Notes under the pieces: generated by a model
What the model saw: the letters and a program-made list of their open reading frames with translations, nothing else
The model's database searches: none
Told to the model about the DNA's origin: nothing
In this document: in pieces, positions 1-6,609 of the stretch
Layout of the letters: every line of letters begins with the position of its first letter
Position numbering within the stretch: position 1 is the first letter of the stretch
Assembly: GCA_022708005.1 (NCBI GenBank)
Contig: JAKIZN010000047.1
Location: 1 to 8,820, forward strand
Direction of reading: 5' to 3'
DNA: 8,820 nucleotides
Source of the DNA: Bacteroidota bacterium
GTDB lineage: Bacteria; Bacteroidota; Ignavibacteria; Kapaibacteriales; UBA2268
Program-made: the position numbers and the translations under genes

Positions 1-1658
1 GTTTAGACGTAGTGCTAATCACTGGCGATGTATATATAGATTCGCCATTTGACGGCACTGCGGCAGTCGGCAAGTGGCTTATTGCAAATGGCTTTAAAGT
101 CGGAGTAATTTCCCAGCCAGATATTTTAACGCCTATGGACATTACTCGGCTTGGTTGCCCAAAATTATTTTGGGGCGTCTCGGCGGGTTGCGTAGATTCT
201 ATGGTAGCAAATTACACAGCAACAAAGAAGAAACGGCACTTGGACGATTTAACTCCCGGCAGAGAAAATAACCGTCGCCCCGATAGAGCAGTTATAAAAT
301 ATGTGAATTTAATCAAACAGCATTATAAAAATTCTAAACCAATAGTAATTGGCGGAATAGAAGCGAGTTTAAGAAGGGTCGCCCATTATGATTATTGGGA
401 CGATAAAATAAGGCGGTCGGTGCTGTTCGATTCGAAAGCCGACTATTTGCTATATGGCATGGCTGAAAGCAGCATATTAGAGCTTGCGACTGCACTCAAA
501 AACGACTCCGAAGTAAAAAATATTCATGGGCTTTGCTATATTTCAAAAGCTCCAACAAATGGATATATCGAGCTTCCCAGCTTCGAAGCCGTGTCGTCGA
601 GCCATTCTGAATTTGAAAAAATGTTTGATATATTTTATAAAAACACAGAGCCAATAGTTGCCAAAGGATTGTATCAAAAGACTGGCGAGCGATACTTAAT
701 CCAAAATCCGCCAGTAAATTATCCGACCCAAGAAGAGCTTGATAAATACTACGAAATGGATTATGAATACGATGCCCATCCGTATTACAAAAGTCAAGGA
801 AAAATTGTAGCATTAGAAACCATTAAGCAATCTATCACATCGCACCGCGGCTGCTTTGGCGAGTGTAATTTTTGTGCTATTGCGGTTCACCAAGGGAGAA
901 AAATCGTCAGCAGGTCTAAAGATTCCGTGCTAAGAGAAGTTGCTAATATAGCCCAAAAGAAGAATTTTAATGGAATAATATACGACGTCGGCGGTCCGAG
1001 CGGCAATATGTTTGAAATGACTTGTAAAAAGCAGGACAAATATGGCAGTTGCCCAGATAAGCGCTGCATATTTCCTACAATTTGCAAAGCGATGAATATT
1101 AACCACGATAAATATATCGAACTGCTCGAAGCGGTAAGGCAAGTGGACGGCGTTCAAAGAGTATTTGTAAGTTCTGGATTGCGTTACGATTTAATTATGG
1201 AAGACCGACAAAATGGTGATAAATTTATAGAGGAGCTTGCTCAAAATTACGTATCGGGACAGCTAAAGATAGCCCCCGAGCATATTAGCAAGCACACGCT
1301 CAAAGCTATGGGCAAAAGCATAGATAATTCGCACCTTGTGGCTTTTAAAAATAAATTTTTGGAGTATTCAAAAAAATTCAAGAAAAAGCAGTTTTTGACT
1401 TACTATTTTATTGCTGCCCATCCAGACTGCGCTGTGCCAGATATGTTTGAGCTAAAGAATTTCCTGAAGAGCGAACTCAAGGCAAAGCCAGAGCAAGTGC
1501 AAATTTTCACTCCAACTCCTTCAACGTACTCAACGCTGATGTATTACACAGGGCGAGACCCGCTATCAGGCAAGCAAGTTCACGTAGAAAAATCCATTAG
1601 CAGAAAGCAAATCCAAAAAGATACGATAGTATCCAAGAAAAATATAAGACGCAGATAA
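1..1658 (+). CDS. ygiQ: YgiQ family radical SAM protein, 5' end outside window
   Basis: The frame is open to the first base (L-D-V-V precede the GTG at 12), so 12 is not the real start and roughly 30 or more N-terminal residues are missing compared with the family. Numbering from the GTG at 12, the radical SAM cluster motif CxxxCxxC is C281, C285 and C288, inside HRGCFGECNFCAI. This motif binds a [4Fe-4S] cluster that cleaves S-adenosylmethionine. A second cysteine group follows at C338, C347, C352 and C358, after the GGPSGN motif (327-332). Other family blocks are GLRYD, LKIAPEHIS, AAHPDC and QIFTPTPST. The N-terminal stretch ITGDVYID...VGVISQPD is also typical. The C-terminus is Lys/Arg rich (KKNIRRR) and ends in TAA. 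The substrate of YgiQ proteins is not known to me. It is the only + strand gene and converges on the - strand cluster. Family assignment is firm; function is open. Confidence 0.95.
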   Translation, partial: LDVVLITGDVYIDSPFDGTAAVGKWLIANGFKVGVISQPDILTPMDITRLGCPKLFWGVSAGCVDSMVANYTATKKKRHLDDLTPGRENNRRPDRAVIKYVNLIKQHYKNSKPIVIGGIEASLRRVAHYDYWDDKIRRSVLFDSKADYLLYGMAESSILELATALKNDSEVKNIHGLCYISKAPTNGYIELPSFEAVSSSHSEFEKMFDIFYKNTEPIVAKGLYQKTGERYLIQNPPVNYPTQEELDKYYEMDYEYDAHPYYKSQGKIVALETIKQSITSHRGCFGECNFCAIAVHQGRKIVSRSKDSVLREVANIAQKKNFNGIIYDVGGPSGNMFEMTCKKQDKYGSCPDKRCIFPTICKAMNINHDKYIELLEAVRQVDGVQRVFVSSGLRYDLIMEDRQNGDKFIEELAQNYVSGQLKIAPEHISKHTLKAMGKSIDNSHLVAFKNKFLEYSKKFKKKQFLTYYFIAAHPDCAVPDMFELKNFLKSELKAKPEQVQIFTPTPSTYSTLMYYTGRDPLSGKQVHVEKSISRKQIQKDTIVSKKNIRRR

Positions 1659-1661
1659 AAA

Positions 1662-1732
1662 ATTAATCCAAATAATTCATTAGGGGATCTAGCTGACTGC
1701 GTATCTGTAAGGAAACATTTGGCTTTAAGATG
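1662..1732 (+). repeat. 71-base dispersed repeat, left copy
   Basis: This stretch matches the reverse complement of 8677-8748 along its whole length, with about 12 substitutions and one indel by hand alignment (roughly 82 percent identity). Shared blocks include CCAAATAAT, CATTAG, GTAAGGAAA and CTTTAAGATG/TTTTAAGATG. Homology stops at 1732, where an IS-end-like sequence begins. The element starts four bases after the ygiQ stop codon. Confidence 0.75.
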
Positions 1733-1749
1733 GGGCTGTCTCATAAAGG
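1732..1749. mobile_element. Possible insertion-sequence end remnant
   Basis: The sequence GGGGCTGTCTCATAAAGG (reverse complement CCTTTATGAGACAGCCCC) resembles the terminal inverted repeats of several IS families whose ends contain GAGACAGCCC. No transposase and no matching second end are visible. It lies exactly where the left 71-base repeat loses homology to the right copy, which fits an old insertion and deletion. The resemblance is from memory of IS ends only, so this is a weak call. Confidence 0.25.
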
Positions 1750-1774
1750 TTCTGATGCATTATTTGGGTTTAAT
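1748..1774 (-). repeat. Inverted partial copy of the dispersed repeat
   Basis: Read on the - strand this 27-base stretch matches the outer end of the right repeat copy (8722-8748) with two mismatches; the 20-base core 1755-1774 is identical to 8729-8748. It faces the left copy at 1662, so 1662-1774 forms a 113-base unit with imperfect terminal inverted repeats, a layout like that of a miniature inverted-repeat element. Confidence 0.75.
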
Positions 1775-1798
1775 CCCGAAGGGATTTGATGTTTGTAG
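1772..1798 (+). repeat. Short hairpin plus ATGTTTGTAG module
   Basis: A 6-bp stem AATCCC/GGGATT with loop GAA (1772-1786) is followed by ATGTTTGTAG at 1789-1798. The same arrangement (GGGTTC-type hairpin, then ATGTTTGTAG) occurs on the other strand at 1933-1959. The stem sequences differ while the tail motif is identical, which suggests a repeat family whose structure and tail are kept. Confidence 0.6.
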
Positions 1799-1816
1799 AA
1801 AATAAGATTGCATAAG

Positions 1817-1914
1817 CTAATGCGACTCCTACGGAGTCGTATAATGTTAACCTAATGCGACTCCTACGGAGTCGTATAATGTTAACCTAATGCGACTCCT
1901 ACAGAGTCGTATAA
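1817..1914. repeat. 35-base tandem repeat, 2.8 copies, each with a hairpin
   Basis: Units at 1817-1851 and 1852-1886 are identical; a third partial unit spans 1887-1914 with one change. Each contains the palindrome CGACTCC-TAC-GGAGTCG, a 7-bp stem with a 3-base loop (first copy 1823-1839). In the third copy a G to A change breaks the loop-closing pair. No unique spacers separate the units, so this is not a CRISPR array. Near-identical copies suggest recent duplication. Confidence 0.85.
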
Positions 1915-1932
1915 CTCGCCGATTATTCATTA

Positions 1933-1959
1933 CTACAAACATTTGAACCCTTTGGGTTC
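1933..1959 (-). repeat. Inverted hairpin plus ATGTTTGTAG module
   Basis: Read on the - strand, a hairpin GAACCC-AAA-GGGTTC (1945-1959) is followed by ATGTTTGTAG (1942-1933). It mirrors the module at 1772-1798, so the tandem repeats between them are enclosed by an inverted pair. Confidence 0.6.
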
Positions 1960-1974
1960 GTTACAATTTAGCTT

Positions 1975-2013
1975 AAAAATAGATGTCCTACACTTCAAAA
2001 GTGTAGGACATCT
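1975..2013 (-). terminator. 33-base perfect palindrome with T-run, likely terminator of the - strand cluster
   Basis: Bases 1981-2013 form a 15-bp perfect stem (AGATGTCCTACACTT and its complement) with a 3-base loop. Read on the - strand the stem is followed by ATTTTTAA, the form of a Rho-independent terminator, 75 bases past the stop codon of the last - strand gene. On the + strand there is no T-run, so it should not stop ygiQ transcripts. The same palindrome recurs at 8649-8681 without a T-run, so it may primarily be a dispersed repeat that doubles as a terminator here. Confidence 0.6.
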
Positions 2014-2087
2014 GGAAAACAGCTAATAGGCAATGGGAAAGTTCCCACTGCATTATTTAAATTCAAGCTATTGCCAGCGGTTCGCGG

Positions 2088-3152
2088 CTATTTTTCGTTA
2101 TTGAACGGCGGATTGCCAAGCCTATAAAAATTCAATATTTCGTCGAAGCCGTAATCGGAAAGCGCATCTGCAAATACATTGCTTTTTTTGCCGTGATTAC
2201 GCATATACTCAAGCATTCCTTGCTGTTGCCATAGAAATTTTTGCGATAAATCTGGGAAAAATCTGCCAAGCACTCCGTACCTGTTTAGCGCTGGAGTAGA
2301 CCAATACCAAAGAAATAAATTAATTCGCGATGATTCTTCCGCCAAGCAAAGCGCCAACGGCAAAACAGCGTTCAAGACTAACTCTCGCCTAAACGCAGCG
2401 CCTTCGTTCAATATCTTAATTTTAATAATATCAAGCATTTTATCCGGGATATTCACGCTGTCGCCGTTCGATAGTTCAATCAGAAAAGTATGTATAGCCG
2501 AGCCTTTCAGAGCAAATAAAATATCGCCAAGCTGATTATTATCATAAACTGGGCGGCGCCTTTTCTTCTCGTAATTTATCATAAACTCGTTAGATAGTCT
2601 ATGCAAGCTATCTTCTAACGTATATTGATTAAGCATTTTTTGCGCTTCGGCAGCTTTCCGAAGCAAACGAATTAGCGCAAAATGTTGCAAGTCCTCTGCA
2701 TTTTTAATAAGCTCTTCGTCGGATTGCAACGGAGCTGGCTTTACGTTTAGAACTTCGCTTTCGTCTATTACCAAAGTTTCAAATTTTGCTTGAAAAAGCG
2801 AATCATCTTGAAAGACAATGTGCAAAATCACATTTTTATACATCGGGTTAGTGCCGTGCTTGTGCTGCTCCCACTCTGAAGCAAAACGATGGAACTCCGC
2901 ATTACCCGTTACTATTATGCCATCGAGCAGCATCCCAAAATCATTATAGTCAGGTCACTCAAATGGATTAATCCTGCCCGGTGAAAGTATTTGCAGCCTG
3001 CGCCCGCTTTGGGTAGTCCATACTTTTGCTGGGTCTGACAGCAACAACCTTACGTATTTTTGCAACTCTCTTTCGTTCATTTCTATTGCACTTTTGGTAA
3101 TTGAACCTACGCCGATTTTTGAATTTTGCAAAATAAATCTATTTTCGCTCAC
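2088..3152 (-). pseudogene. DUF2851 family protein gene interrupted by an in-frame TGA
   Basis: One reading frame runs from 3152 to the TAG at 2088 and is broken only by TGA at 2955-2957; there is no frameshift. The N-terminal part (2958-3152) contains MNERELQKYV and LQILSPGRINPFE. After the TGA comes PDYNDFG, then an ORF from the ATG at 2933 of 281 residues. Family hallmarks are ILSPGRIN, GPD[FY] with Gly replaced by the stop, TGNAEFH, SEWEQHKH, YKNVILHIVF and NAVLPLAL. The likely start is ATG 3080 (MNERE, matching the usual family N-terminus), giving 330 codons including the TGA; a GTG at 3152 is possible but has no clear ribosome site. It is shorter than the members of about 420 residues I recall, lacking a C-terminal extension. 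The function of DUF2851 is unknown. It is the last gene of the - strand cluster, 32 or 104 bases after the glycosyltransferase depending on start. It could be a pseudogene, a sequencing error, or a readthrough gene. Confidence 0.85.
2955..2957 (-). other. In-frame TGA replacing a conserved glycine codon
   Basis: On the - strand the codons read CCA TTT GAG TGA CCT GAC TAT. The family normally has Gly-Pro-Asp here, so one G to T change (GGA to TGA) explains the stop. The base after the stop is C; UGAC is a weak terminator in Escherichia coli, so some readthrough is conceivable. Confidence 0.8.
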
Positions 3153-3184
3153 ATCAAAGGAAAAATTTAGGCAAAATGGCTATT

Positions 3185-4300
3185 TTATTTAATAAGGCTG
3201 TCGATTAATTGGTGAATCTTCGCTTCCTCTGCCTCATAGTTGAAAACTTTTGCAGCAAGCAAGCAGTTTTCGACGTAAAACGCTTTTTTTGACTTCAATT
3301 TCTCAATAGAATTTTTAATTGATTTCGCCGAAGATAAGTCTTCAACTATTTCGCCGATTCCGTAATTTTCGACAATCTTTCTCATAGCGGGCAAATCGCT
3401 TATTATCTGAGGCACTCCAGCCATAATATACTCAAACATTTTATTGGGCAATGCTAGCTTATATGAAAAGCTCAAAGGCTCGATAAGATTTATGCCGTAA
3501 TCTGCCGAGCAAGTCCAATCGTGCAATTCCCCATATAGAACAGCACCGACAAAAACGGCTCTATCGTCTAATCCTTTCGAGTGAGCAAAATGCTTGGCAC
3601 GAGCTAAAAACTCGCCATCGCCAATGACCACGAGCGCATATTCATCAAATTCAGAAATAAAATTCAAAGCAGGAATAATGCCTCTACCATCGAGAACAGC
3701 CCCCTGATAAATCAATATTTCCTTGCCCTTCAAGTTTGGATACGCTTGAAGAATTTTTGAGCTATCGAGCCGCTCCCTATAAGGCGGAACATTCAAAAAC
3801 ACAGAGAAAGGCTTGCTTGTGCGAAAATGTTGCTTCAAATATTCAGCATCGAGTTCGCCCGAAACAATGAAATGCTCCACTTTTCGCACTAAATATTTTT
3901 CAATATTTGTTATCGCAAATTGCTTAACTGACGAACCGTGCAAAGTGCCGAGCGCAGAATATATTTCGCGTGAATCATAAAGCACTTTGCCGCCCGATTG
4001 CTTTTTTAAATAGATGCAGGGCAATAGCGAATATAAATCGGCAGCCCAAAGAATTTTTGACTGCAAAGCACCTATTTGCTTGATTTTTTTCGAGAACTCC
4101 CGCCACCTTGTGATGTGCCGCTTACCTTTTACTTCAATGGAAAAATGGGCGGCATTGCCTAAATTAAGCGAATTAATTTTGCTTTCTGGGGTTAGCGATA
4201 TGCACGCGACGCTCCATTTTTTCGAAAGTGATACGATGGCATTCAAACTGCGTGCATCGTATTCAAGCGATGAAAATGATATTATGCAAATATCATACAT
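3185..4300 (-). CDS. Glycosyltransferase, GT-B fold, family 4 type
   Basis: The 371-residue protein has the two-domain GT-B plan. The N-terminal acceptor domain begins ICIISFSSLEYDARSLNA and contains YDSREIYS (108-115), typical of GT4 enzymes. The C-terminal nucleotide-sugar domain contains IYQGAVLDGRGI (197-208), VIGDGE (225-230), VFVGAV (249-254) and LPNKMFEYIMAGVPQIISD (284-302). K287 and E290 of that last block sit in the region of the family's donor-binding motif. No signal peptide or membrane span is seen, so it probably works at the inner face of the membrane. Donor and acceptor sugars cannot be read from sequence. ATG 4300 follows the upstream acyltransferase stop by 6 bases with no Shine-Dalgarno site, pointing to co-transcription and perhaps coupled translation. 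It ends in TAA. Confidence 0.88.
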   Translation of the reverse strand: MYDICIISFSSLEYDARSLNAIVSLSKKWSVACISLTPESKINSLNLGNAAHFSIEVKGKRHITRWREFSKKIKQIGALQSKILWAADLYSLLPCIYLKKQSGGKVLYDSREIYSALGTLHGSSVKQFAITNIEKYLVRKVEHFIVSGELDAEYLKQHFRTSKPFSVFLNVPPYRERLDSSKILQAYPNLKGKEILIYQGAVLDGRGIIPALNFISEFDEYALVVIGDGEFLARAKHFAHSKGLDDRAVFVGAVLYGELHDWTCSADYGINLIEPLSFSYKLALPNKMFEYIMAGVPQIISDLPAMRKIVENYGIGEIVEDLSSAKSIKNSIEKLKSKKAFYVENCLLAAKVFNYEAEEAKIHQLIDSLIK

Positions 4301-4306
4301 ATAGGG

Positions 4307-5287
4307 CTATTCGGAAAATTTATAATGAAATGTGCTTCGCAATATGCCGCGTGAGAAAAATCTTTCTTTGAAGTATATCAAATTCAGCGATGGCGTCATT
4401 GGGTCTTCAGCCGCCGTATCTTGCGATACGCCTATATCTACCCATTCATAACCTTCGGCAATAGCTTGCTCTACTGTATGGTGCATAATCAGATATATCG
4501 GCTTTAAATGTTCGTATTCATAGTACAACATATTATAAAAACACAGCACTACCTTATCATTACAGAAAAACAGCCAAGAGCCAGCAATGGGCTTTTCTTC
4601 ATAATAAACTATGTTCAGCCTAACGTTATTTGGCATCAACTCTGCTAATTTAAGCATATCTTCAAGCGTATGAGTGGGTTTAACGTTAAATTTAGCTTTG
4701 TTTGTGAGCAAAATATCGTTGAATGTTGCATAGTCATTGCTTTCGCGTATACTGATTTTCCCTTCGCGAAGTATTTTATTTATCGTTTTTCTTGCAGTTT
4801 TATCGTAATTTTTAAATGTATTTTGCTTGTGCTTTAAATCTATTGCATGCGAAATATAATGCAATTCAAAATCAAATTTGCGATATAGCATCGCATATTC
4901 AATATGCTGAGAATAATTTTTTGAGTACACCAAAGGCGGCGGGATTAAGAAAACTTCCTTAATCCCAGCCCCTTTGCAATATGCCATAAAAGCATCTACA
5001 ATTTCAAGGCATTCAGAAAATGGCAAATCGCCAGTAACAAACGAGCCATAACTTGCCCCAACAGGCGACCAATAAACATTGCCATCATCTTTCAGCCCAC
5101 CGGGAAGAACAGCTATAATTTTTCCATTTTTGCGAAAAATTAGATGATAAAAATCAAATTTTCCAGCATGATGATAGTCCAAAAATGCTTGTTTATGGAA
5201 CATTGTGCCATTGTTGGACCTATCCACAAAGTCTTCCCAATTCAGCCTATCGCTTGGCTTATATTTTTCTATTGTAATATCAGGCAT
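4307..5287 (-). CDS. FemAB/GNAT-like acyltransferase
   Basis: The 326-residue protein resembles the FemAB-related GNAT superfamily (Acetyltransf_6 type), built of two GNAT-like halves. The N-terminal half has WEDFVDRSNNGTMFHKQAFLDYH (17-39) and FRKNGKIIAVLPGGL (51-65). The C-terminal half has a basic helix (KTARKTINKILREGK, 163-177), EEKPIAGSWLFF (230-241), KPIYLIMHHTVEQAIAEGYEWVDIGVS (262-288) and a closing YFKERFFSRG (305-314). Relatives attach amino acids to peptidoglycan precursors or acylate sugars and lipids; which applies here is unknown. It starts 9 bases after the flavodiiron stop without a Shine-Dalgarno site and is followed 6 bases later by the glycosyltransferase, so an envelope or glycan modification role shared with that gene is a reasonable inference. 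It ends in TAG. Confidence 0.8.
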   Translation of the reverse strand: MPDITIEKYKPSDRLNWEDFVDRSNNGTMFHKQAFLDYHHAGKFDFYHLIFRKNGKIIAVLPGGLKDDGNVYWSPVGASYGSFVTGDLPFSECLEIVDAFMAYCKGAGIKEVFLIPPPLVYSKNYSQHIEYAMLYRKFDFELHYISHAIDLKHKQNTFKNYDKTARKTINKILREGKISIRESNDYATFNDILLTNKAKFNVKPTHTLEDMLKLAELMPNNVRLNIVYYEEKPIAGSWLFFCNDKVVLCFYNMLYYEYEHLKPIYLIMHHTVEQAIAEGYEWVDIGVSQDTAAEDPMTPSLNLIYFKERFFSRGILRSTFHYKFSE

Positions 5288-5296
5288 TTAAGTCGA

Positions 5297-6484
5297 TTAT
5301 TGCTTCAAAAATTTTGCAAATTCTTTCCCGAAATCGAACAATTTAGTGGCATCGGCTTCGCTCGGATTCCATTGCGCTTTTGCCGTATCTGCAAATACGT
5401 CAAATCCAGCGGCTTTCAGCGATTCGGAGATAATTTTCACATTAGCGGGGCTCCAGCCGTAAGAGCCAAATGCTGCTGCTTTTTTGTTCTCCATAGCAAG
5501 CCCTTTGATTTCATCGAGCAGCCCTGCAATTGAGTGAAGTATCCCATTATTATACGACGGCGAACCAACCAGCACAGCCTTCGAGCGAAATACCTCCAAA
5601 ACAACGTCGTTAATATCCGATTTGCTCGAATTGAAAATTTTTATTTTAACATCATCGCACTCCGCTTGGATGCCCTCGGCAATAATTTCAGCCATTCTGC
5701 GAGTGCTATTATACATAGAATCGTATATCAATGTAATTTGGTTTTCCGAATACGCGTTTGCCCATAAAATATACTTATCAATTATAGCCTTAATCCCATC
5801 TTTCCAAGCTATGCCGTGGGCAGGCGCTATGACAGATATGGGCAAATTCAGCGCCAAAAGCTCTTCTATTTTCTTTGTTACCTTTTTAGAAAACGGCGTA
5901 AGTATGTTCGCAAAATATTTCATTGCTTCGTAGAAAATTTCAGTCTGGTCATTTTCATTATCAAATATTTTTTGCGAAGCATAATGCTGCCCAAAGGCGT
6001 CTGATGAAAACAGCACATTATCTTCCGACAGAAAAGCCATAGTGGAATCGGGCCAATGCAGCATCGGCACTTCGATAAATGTCAATTCTGTTTTTCCGAG
6101 CGATAGCTTTTCGCCCGTTTTAACCACTTGAAAATCCCAATCTTGGTGGTAGTAGCCTTTGATAGATTTCACTGCACTCGCGGAGCAAACTATTTTTGCT
6201 TGTGGAGCATTTTGCACAAGCAAAGGCAGCGCCCCGCTGTGATCTGGTTCAGCGTGCAAAACAACTATATAATCAATTTTCGATAGCTCTATTTTACTTT
6301 TAAGATTTTCGATAAATTCTTTTGCGAATGGAGTCCATACTGAATCGACAATCGCGACTTTCTCATCTTCTACGAGATACGCATTATACGAACTACCGTT
6401 ATTTGTCGAAAGTTGCTCGCCATGAAACTTTCTCAACTCCCAATCAACTTTTCCTACCCACGAAACATGATTTGATATTTTCAT
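5297..6484 (-). CDS. Flavodiiron protein (A-type flavoprotein, O2/NO reductase)
   Basis: The 395 residues match the core length of flavodiiron proteins. A metallo-beta-lactamase-like domain (about 1-245) carries a full di-iron ligand set with canonical spacing: H77-x-E79-x-D81-H82 (HAEPDH), H143, D162 and H223. A flavodoxin domain (about 250-395) follows, with the FMN phosphate loop around DSMYNST (255-261), VGSPSYNNG (306-314) and AFGSYGWSP (338-346). These enzymes reduce O2 to water or NO to N2O in the cytoplasm, using electrons from rubredoxin or another carrier. No rubredoxin or flavin-reductase domain is fused and none is encoded nearby, so the donor must come from elsewhere. ATG 6484 has a strong Shine-Dalgarno site. 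It heads a tight - strand cluster with two envelope-type genes. O2 versus NO preference cannot be told from sequence. Confidence 0.95.
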   Translation of the reverse strand: MKISNHVSWVGKVDWELRKFHGEQLSTNNGSSYNAYLVEDEKVAIVDSVWTPFAKEFIENLKSKIELSKIDYIVVLHAEPDHSGALPLLVQNAPQAKIVCSASAVKSIKGYYHQDWDFQVVKTGEKLSLGKTELTFIEVPMLHWPDSTMAFLSEDNVLFSSDAFGQHYASQKIFDNENDQTEIFYEAMKYFANILTPFSKKVTKKIEELLALNLPISVIAPAHGIAWKDGIKAIIDKYILWANAYSENQITLIYDSMYNSTRRMAEIIAEGIQAECDDVKIKIFNSSKSDINDVVLEVFRSKAVLVGSPSYNNGILHSIAGLLDEIKGLAMENKKAAAFGSYGWSPANVKIISESLKAAGFDVFADTAKAQWNPSEADATKLFDFGKEFAKFLKQ

Positions 6485-6489
6485 ACTTT

Positions 6490-6496
6490 CCTCCTT
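6490..6496 (-). promoter_or_regulatory. Strong Shine-Dalgarno site of the flavodiiron gene
   Basis: On the - strand AAGGAGG lies 5 bases before ATG 6484. It is the strongest ribosome site in the window and fixes the start; the next two genes have none, as expected for downstream cistrons. Confidence 0.85.
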
Positions 6497-6526
6497 TTAA
6501 TAATTAAAGTTCTTGCTAAAATAATA

Positions 6527-6596
6527 GCTATGCCGATAGCCTTATTGGCTGCATAGCAAGGCAGAAAGCGGGCAAATCTGCTCTCTGCCTATTGCT
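6527..6596 (-). promoter_or_regulatory. Two overlapping, mutually exclusive hairpins in the flavodiiron leader
   Basis: In the 125-base gap between the pepF stop and the flavodiiron start, hairpin A pairs 6560-6569 with 6580-6589 (ten pairs, one G.U on the - strand) plus an outer AGCAA/TTGCT stem (6555-6559 with 6592-6596). Hairpin B pairs GCTATGC (6527-6533) with GCATAGC (6551-6557) and contains an inner AGCC/GGCT stem. They share 6555-6557, so the outer part of A and the base of B cannot form together. After B the transcript reads TATTATTTTA, only moderately U rich. This may be a pepF terminator or an attenuator; both are inference. Confidence 0.4.
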
Positions 6597-6609
6597 CTTC
6601 GCTTATTAT

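Larger units (their letters stand above)
1659..2087. other. Gene-free repeat-rich intergenic region between convergent genes
   Basis: About 430 bases without a credible gene lie between the stop of the + strand ygiQ and the stop of the - strand DUF2851 gene. In order it holds a 71-base dispersed repeat, an IS-end-like sequence, an inverted partial copy of the same repeat, a small hairpin followed by ATGTTTGTAG, a 35-base tandem repeat, an inverted copy of the hairpin/ATGTTTGTAG module, a 33-base perfect palindrome, and an imperfect hairpin (2030-2051, nine pairs and one A.C mismatch). These look like non-coding repeat debris collected between two convergent genes. Confidence 0.85.

Noticed and set aside
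12..14. GTG at 12 as the true ygiQ start
   Set aside because: The frame stays open upstream with family-like residues, and the YgiQ N-terminus is longer; the gene is simply cut by the window edge.
1817..1914. CRISPR array
   Set aside because: The 35-base units follow one another directly with no unique spacers, there are fewer than three full copies, and no cas gene is nearby.
1981..2013. Terminator for ygiQ
   Set aside because: On the + strand the stem is followed by GGAAAAC with no T-run, and it lies over 300 bases past the ygiQ stop; only the - strand reading fits.
2955..2957. UGA reassigned to Gly (code 25) or Trp (code 4)
   Set aside because: Five other long genes are free of in-frame TGA and use ordinary GGN Gly and TGG Trp codons; a reassigned code would place TGA in many of them.
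2955..2957. Selenocysteine codon
   Set aside because: The family residue here is Gly rather than Cys, and I see no obvious selenocysteine insertion hairpin immediately downstream.
4014..4304. + strand ORF inside the glycosyltransferase gene
   Set aside because: It is fully antisense to a convincing GT4 coding sequence and has no recognisable motif.
5144..5533. Opposite-strand ORF overlapping the flavodiiron and FemAB-like genes
   Set aside because: It lies antisense to two well-supported genes, shows no recognisable family features, and spans their junction.
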